Shown one piece after another: positions 7,107-10,336 of a stretch of DNA of 10,336 nucleotides. Within the stretch, counting starts at the first letter, position 1. The number at the start of each line of letters is the position of its first letter. A program made the position numbers and the translations under genes. Origin of the DNA: JANNAV01 sp031384695 (GTDB lineage: Bacteria; Pseudomonadota; Alphaproteobacteria; Rhodobacterales; Rhodobacteraceae); NCBI GenBank assembly GCA_031384695.1, contig JANNAV010000022.1, positions 1-10,336 of the forward strand, given 5' to 3'. The notes beneath the pieces were generated by a model. It did not search any database, was not told the DNA's origin, and was given only the letters and a program-made list of their open reading frames with translations.

Positions 7107-7952
7107 ATGACCCTGCAAGCCGACCCCCGCGCCTTAATCGAGGCCGCCCGCATTGGCGGCTATGCCGTTGGTGCCTATAACATGCACAACGATGAGACCG
7201 CTGAGGCACTTGTATGGGCCGCGGAACGGGCAAACGCGCCGATTTTTTTGCAAGTGGGTCGTGCGATCATACCGCATATGGGTGTCACCCGCGCGTTTGA
7301 GTTGACGCGGCGCGTGGCCGAACGGTCGAAAGCGCAATATGTGATTCATCTTGACCACGGGTCGTGGGACGAGGTGATGACAGCGATCAAGCTGGGGTTT
7401 TCATCCGTTATGTACGATGGTGCCCACCTGCCATTCGAAGAAAACATCGCCAGCACCCGCAAGGTTGTGGAGATTGCCCACGCCTTTGGCATTCCGGTTG
7501 AAGCCGAACTGGGCAAGATTCCCGACGTGGGCGAAACTGTCGATTGGGAAGATTATTACACCGATGTTGACGAGGCCCGGCGGTTTGTGGCGGAAACCGG
7601 CATCGATTATCTGGCGATCTCGGTCGGGATCGTGCACGGTGTGATCCCCGGATTGCCGATGCAGCCGATCAACATCCAGCGCATCAGGGACATCAAGGCG
7701 GCGACGGGCATTCCCCTTGTGCTGCACGGGGCATCCGGGTTGACCGACCGCGAAGTGCAGGATGCAAAAGCCGCCGGTGTGCACAAGTTTAACGCCGATA
7801 CCGACCTGCGCCATGCCTTTCGTGCGGGATTTGAGGCGGTGTTCGCGCAAGGCGACCGTCAATTGGAAGAGGCGATGACCGAGGGTCGCACGCGCATGAT
7901 CGACGCCACCATCGAGAAGATGCGCCAATACGGATGCGCGGGGAAGGCCTGA
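7107..7952 (+). CDS. Class II ketose-(bis)phosphate aldolase (FbaA/GatY/KbaY family)
   Basis: This 281-residue zinc aldolase cleaves a ketose phosphate or bisphosphate into a triose phosphate, usually DHAP, and an aldehyde. Catalytic Asp83 and zinc ligand His84 lie in VIHLDHG (79-85). The other zinc ligands are His177 in VGIVHGV (173-179) and His207 in LVLHGASG (204-211), and KFNADTDLR (227-235) matches the phosphate-binding segment. The usual GTxHG reads GIVHG here, a mild departure near the active site. Length fits the tagatose/fructose-bisphosphate subgroup. GGAG (7097-7100) lies 6 nt before the ATG, only 14 bp after the dehydrogenase stop; a TTG at 7089 would add six residues without a ribosome site. 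Context suggests it cleaves the ketose phosphate made by the dehydrogenase. The donor is probably DHAP, the aldehyde is unknown. Confidence 0.92.
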   Translation: MTLQADPRALIEAARIGGYAVGAYNMHNDETAEALVWAAERANAPIFLQVGRAIIPHMGVTRAFELTRRVAERSKAQYVIHLDHGSWDEVMTAIKLGFSSVMYDGAHLPFEENIASTRKVVEIAHAFGIPVEAELGKIPDVGETVDWEDYYTDVDEARRFVAETGIDYLAISVGIVHGVIPGLPMQPINIQRIRDIKAATGIPLVLHGASGLTDREVQDAKAAGVHKFNADTDLRHAFRAGFEAVFAQGDRQLEEAMTEGRTRMIDATIEKMRQYGCAGKA

Positions 7953-8174
7953 AAACTGCATAGCACGGTTTGGATGATGTGCGGCGTGACTGGTGCAGGA
8001 CCACGAAGGCTGGCGATGCCGGAGCGAGAATCAACTGCCACCTGATGCTGCATAATGCGCGGGCCCGGCAGGCTGATCAGGGCCGTGAAACCGCCAGAGC
8101 CGTGAATGTGACACAGAATGTGATGAAGTAATGAAATTCTTGCGAAACAAATGTTCAAAATACACGATAGGCTA

Positions 8175-8202
8175 TTGCTTCGTTTCAGGGCGATGATACA
8201 AA
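8175..8202 (+). promoter_or_regulatory. Candidate promoter of the peptidase-transporter unit
   Basis: TTGCTT (8175-8180) and TACAAA (8197-8202), four of six -10 bases, lie 16 bp apart at the end of the AT-rich stretch. An alternative -10, TACTAA with an upstream TGC, lies at 8206-8211. Either predicts a leader of about 150 nt before the peptidase start. The call is weak because alphaproteobacterial promoters vary widely. Confidence 0.3.
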
Positions 8203-8230
8203 TGCTACTAAGCTGGTCATGTGAGCCATG

Positions 8231-8294
8231 CCGACGGGGAGGTCGGAATGTCTCGGGGCAGGGGGAACCACGGTAAGCGGCTTGCCGCAACCCC
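8231..8294 (+). promoter_or_regulatory. Structured leader candidate upstream of the peptidase gene
   Basis: CCGAC/GTCGG (8231-8246) forms a 5-bp stem with a GGGGAG loop. CGGTAAG/CTTGCCG (8271-8287) forms a 7-bp stem with one G-U pair and a 3-nt loop, and it is enclosed by GGGG (8261-8264) and CCCC (8291-8294). The two stems lie in the predicted untranslated leader. I could not match them to a riboswitch class I know, and GC-rich DNA gives such stems by chance. Confidence 0.3.
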
Positions 8295-8354
8295 AACCGC
8301 AGGACCGGAAATATCGCAGGCGAAGATGATCGTCAGCAAACAGCATTGCTTTTC

Positions 8355-8363
8355 GGGGGAGGG
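8355..8363 (+). promoter_or_regulatory. Ribosome binding site deciding the peptidase start
   Basis: GGGGGAGGG ends 4 nt before ATG 8368. It marks this ATG, rather than the in-frame codons back to 8221, as the start, and the family N-terminus agrees. Confidence 0.75.
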
Positions 8364-8367
8364 TGAG

Positions 8368-9834
8368 ATGCGCGTCCTGGATAAAATCGAACCGCGCGAA
8401 GTGATGTTCTTTTTTGAGGAACTCAGTCGTCGTCACCGCTGCTCGCGCCACGAAAAAGATGCGGCGGATTATGTTGCCGATTTCGCAGCAGCGCGTGGGT
8501 TGACGTATCATCGCGACGATCTGCAGAACATTATTGTCAAAAAACCCGGATCGCGTGGTTACGAAAAGGCCCCGACGGTCGTGCTGCACGGGCATCTTGA
8601 TATGGTTTGCAAGATCGAGCCGGGTGTGGCGCATGATTTCAGCACGGACGGGGTCAAGCTGATCGTCGATGGCGACCGCATCCGCGCGGATGGCACGACG
8701 CTGGGGGCCGACAACGGACTTGGCATTTCCTACATGCTGGCGCTGCTTGATTCAGCGGATATACCGCATCCCCCCTTGGAATGCGTGATGACCGCCATGG
8801 AAGAGATGGGCAAAGTTGGCGGGGACGGTGTCGATCTGAAACTGTTGACCGGCAAACGGATGATCGACTTTAACTGGATCGACGAAAACCAGCTTCTGGC
8901 CGGTTGTTCGGGTGACGTGTCCTGCCGCACCGACATTGCCGCCGATTGGCAGGCACCGGCCTTGGGGCAAACGGCGCTGGCGATAGATCTGCGCGGCTTG
9001 CGGGGCGGGCACTGCGAGTTCGACATCCACTTTGACCGCGCCAACGCTATCACGGTGCTGGGCCGATTGCTGCGCCGGGTGATGCAGACTGCATCTGTGC
9101 AGATTGCAATGGTGTCCGGCGGGGTGCAGAACAACGTCATTCCGGCGGAAAGCGCCGCAACTTTGCTGGTTCCTACGGGACAAGCAGATGCGGTTGAAAC
9201 GGCTATCAAAGCACTCGGCGCCGAGATCCGCGCGGAGTTCCGGGTCGCCGATCCAGATATGGAAATTACCGTCAGCCGCGCTACTGCCGTGCCTGACCGG
9301 GTGTTTTCGGCCCGCGCGGCCGTGAATGTGGTCCGCACCATCGGCCTTTTGCCCGACGGCATCCTGCACCAGAACCTTGACGTGCCGGGCAACTGGGAAA
9401 CGTCAAACAATATCGGTTTCATGGTCACCACCGGCCGCGGCGTGGAAATCACCTGTACCATCACCAGTGCGGTCACCTCGCGCAAGCATGCGGTGCTGGA
9501 CCAGATCATGCAACTTGCCGAAATGGCCGGTGAGGGTGTGCACGCCACCCAAATTGGCCTTGATGCGCCGGAATTTGCCTGGAACCCCGCGTCACATATG
9601 CTGTTGGTCGCCAAGCAAAGCTATGAACGGGTGATGGGCCGCAAGCCGGATGTGCTGGTTTCGGTGTGCAGCCTTGAGCTGGGCATGTTCACACAGCGTA
9701 TTGCCGGGCTCGATACCATCGGCATTGGTACCAATCTTTATGATTTGCATTCCGCAAGAGAAAGCATGGATCACACCTCGGCAGCGCGGGTTTGGCCGCT
9801 GATCAAGGATGTGATGCGCAGTCTGGATCGCTGA
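8368..9834 (+). CDS. Divergent M20C metallopeptidase (PepD, Xaa-His dipeptidase-like)
   Basis: This 488-residue protein aligns from end to end with E. coli PepD (485 residues), a cytoplasmic two-metal dipeptidase. Retained are His76 and Asp78 in HGHLDMV (74-80), Asp115 in GTTLGADNG (109-117), the catalytic pair Glu145-Glu146 and His461 in LHSARE (460-465). By my recalled alignment, the metal-binding Asp of the INTDSEEEG segment is Asn169 here. The HAGLECG motif reads VCSLELG (433-439) with His lost, and GGHSGG reads GGHCEF (213-218). It is therefore a distinct subgroup whose substrate may not be carnosine-like dipeptides, and activity may be altered or lost. It precedes a transport gene by 46 bp and follows the catabolic operon. 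Possible roles are hydrolysis of an imported amide conjugate or an unrelated peptide function. Fold firm, substrate unknown. Confidence 0.85.
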   Translation: MRVLDKIEPREVMFFFEELSRRHRCSRHEKDAADYVADFAAARGLTYHRDDLQNIIVKKPGSRGYEKAPTVVLHGHLDMVCKIEPGVAHDFSTDGVKLIVDGDRIRADGTTLGADNGLGISYMLALLDSADIPHPPLECVMTAMEEMGKVGGDGVDLKLLTGKRMIDFNWIDENQLLAGCSGDVSCRTDIAADWQAPALGQTALAIDLRGLRGGHCEFDIHFDRANAITVLGRLLRRVMQTASVQIAMVSGGVQNNVIPAESAATLLVPTGQADAVETAIKALGAEIRAEFRVADPDMEITVSRATAVPDRVFSARAAVNVVRTIGLLPDGILHQNLDVPGNWETSNNIGFMVTTGRGVEITCTITSAVTSRKHAVLDQIMQLAEMAGEGVHATQIGLDAPEFAWNPASHMLLVAKQSYERVMGRKPDVLVSVCSLELGMFTQRIAGLDTIGIGTNLYDLHSARESMDHTSAARVWPLIKDVMRSLDR

Positions 9835-9880
9835 TCCGGGACTACTCACGACAGAAACACGTTCAGAACAGGAGGAAAGA

Positions 9881-10336
9881 ATGAACGCTCTTTCACAGAA
9901 ATTCGGCAAGACCGCCGTCCGTGCGGCACTGATGACTTCGGTCATGATGACGGGACTTGGTACCGCCGGTCAAGCCATGGCCGAAATCATCGCAAAGGAA
10001 GACATGGTATTGGTTGTATCGGTGATCAACACCACAAACCCATACATGATTTCCAACATCGAAGGCGCAAAGGCGCTTTCGGCCGCTTTGGATATTCCGC
10101 TGGAAATCGTCAACTCCGATAACTCTTCGCAGACTGAAATTTCCAATATCATGGCGATCCTTGCCAGTGGCAAAAAGCCGGTAATGTTTGTGAACACGGT
10201 TGCCAGTTCAGATGCGCCCACGATTGTAAACGCCGTTGAACAGGCGGGCGGGTACGTGACCATCTGGTGGAACAAGCCGGATGAATTCAAGCCGCAAGAC
10301 GAAGGCGATCATTTTGTTGCATTCCAGAAGATTCCC
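9881..10336 (+). CDS. Periplasmic sugar-type ABC substrate-binding protein, N-terminal part (truncated by window)
   Basis: The first 152 codons of a periplasmic binding protein of the RbsB-like type I fold are present; the rest lies beyond the window. Residues 1-34 form a Sec signal peptide: Lys/Arg-bearing start, hydrophobic stretch VRAALMTSVMMTGLGTAG, and likely cleavage after GQAMA at 34/35. The mature part begins with the family's first strand LVVSVINTTNPYM, then a helix carrying NIEGAKALSAAL, and a second strand EIVNSDN. This is the pattern of binding proteins for monosaccharides, polyols or autoinducer-like ligands. AGGAGG (9870-9875) sits 5 nt before the ATG. It follows the peptidase by 46 bp, so both are probably one transcript, and permease and ATPase genes should follow. 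The ligand cannot be named. Confidence 0.87.
   Translation, partial: MNALSQKFGKTAVRAALMTSVMMTGLGTAGQAMAEIIAKEDMVLVVSVINTTNPYMISNIEGAKALSAALDIPLEIVNSDNSSQTEISNIMAILASGKKPVMFVNTVASSDAPTIVNAVEQAGGYVTIWWNKPDEFKPQDEGDHFVAFQKIP

Larger units (their letters stand above)
7953..8367. other. 415-bp intergenic region with promoter and structured leader candidates
   Basis: No convincing gene is present. Readings on both strands here are weak, and the in-frame extension of the peptidase back to 8221 has no family support. The first half (7953-8150) has several GC-rich small dyads, for example around 8058-8065, but no stem followed by T residues, so the aldolase operon end is unmarked. A direct repeat GAATGTGA occurs at 8104-8111 and 8116-8123. 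From about 8130 the sequence becomes AT-rich, as expected for a promoter, then turns GC-rich with hairpins before the peptidase start. Confidence 0.6.

Noticed and set aside
5929..7233. A 434-codon open reading on the minus strand across the dehydrogenase and aldolase genes
   Set aside because: It is antisense to two genes with clear family motifs, its protein is low in recognisable motifs, and long antisense readings are usual in GC-rich DNA.
7953..8100. Intrinsic terminator after the aldolase gene
   Set aside because: Short GC-rich dyads occur, but none is followed by a T-run on the plus strand.
8221..8367. N-terminal extension of the peptidase from 8221
   Set aside because: PepD proteins begin near the residues encoded at 8368, which has a strong ribosome site. 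The extension also contains the leader hairpins.
8730..9614. A 294-codon minus-strand reading inside the peptidase gene
   Set aside because: It is antisense to conserved peptidase motifs and its composition looks like a shadow, rich in Ser, Ala and Arg.

Overview
The window looks like GC-rich alphaproteobacterial DNA, most plausibly from the Rhodobacteraceae/roseobacter group. This rests on base composition, codon use and gene content, and the genus cannot be read from the sequence. It holds one catabolic locus with a decayed insertion-sequence remnant at its left edge. I find no tRNA, rRNA or CRISPR.

Layout. Bases 2-223 are the 3' end of an IS3-family transposase gene with an in-frame stop. 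On the minus strand follow an FGGY-family carbohydrate kinase (411-1865) and, upstream of it, a SorC-family sugar-responsive regulator (1961-2920), probably one transcription unit. A 234-bp divergent region (2921-3154) holds a candidate promoter whose spacer contains a perfect 6-3-6 inverted repeat, a good candidate operator. On the plus strand five tightly packed genes follow: thiamine-diphosphate E1 alpha and E1 beta subunits of the acetoin/2-oxoacid dehydrogenase type, a 78-residue free-standing lipoyl-domain protein, a GlpD-like FAD dehydrogenase and a class II ketose-(bis)phosphate aldolase. After a 415-bp gap with a candidate promoter and a structured leader come a divergent M20C (PepD-like) metallopeptidase and the start of a periplasmic sugar-type ABC substrate-binding protein cut by the window end.

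How the genes may work together (inference). Kinase, GlpD-like dehydrogenase and class II aldolase form a logical series: phosphorylate a polyol or sugar, oxidise the phosphate ester to a ketose phosphate, then cleave it, giving DHAP or a similar triose phosphate plus an aldehyde. Kinase plus SorC regulator plus GlpD-like enzyme recalls the eryA/eryD/eryB erythritol set, but the aldolase and the E1-lipoyl module are not part of that pathway. The E1 pair could oxidatively split an alpha-hydroxyketone or 2-oxoacid and pass the acyl group to the small lipoyl protein. No E2 acyltransferase or E3 is present in the window. The peptidase and the binding protein suggest that the imported compound could be an amide-linked conjugate, though this is speculative.

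The most unusual points are the E1 alpha/E1 beta/free lipoyl-domain cassette inside a polyol-type operon, and the peptidase, which carries Asn where its family has a metal-binding Asp and has lost the His of the family's HAGLE motif.
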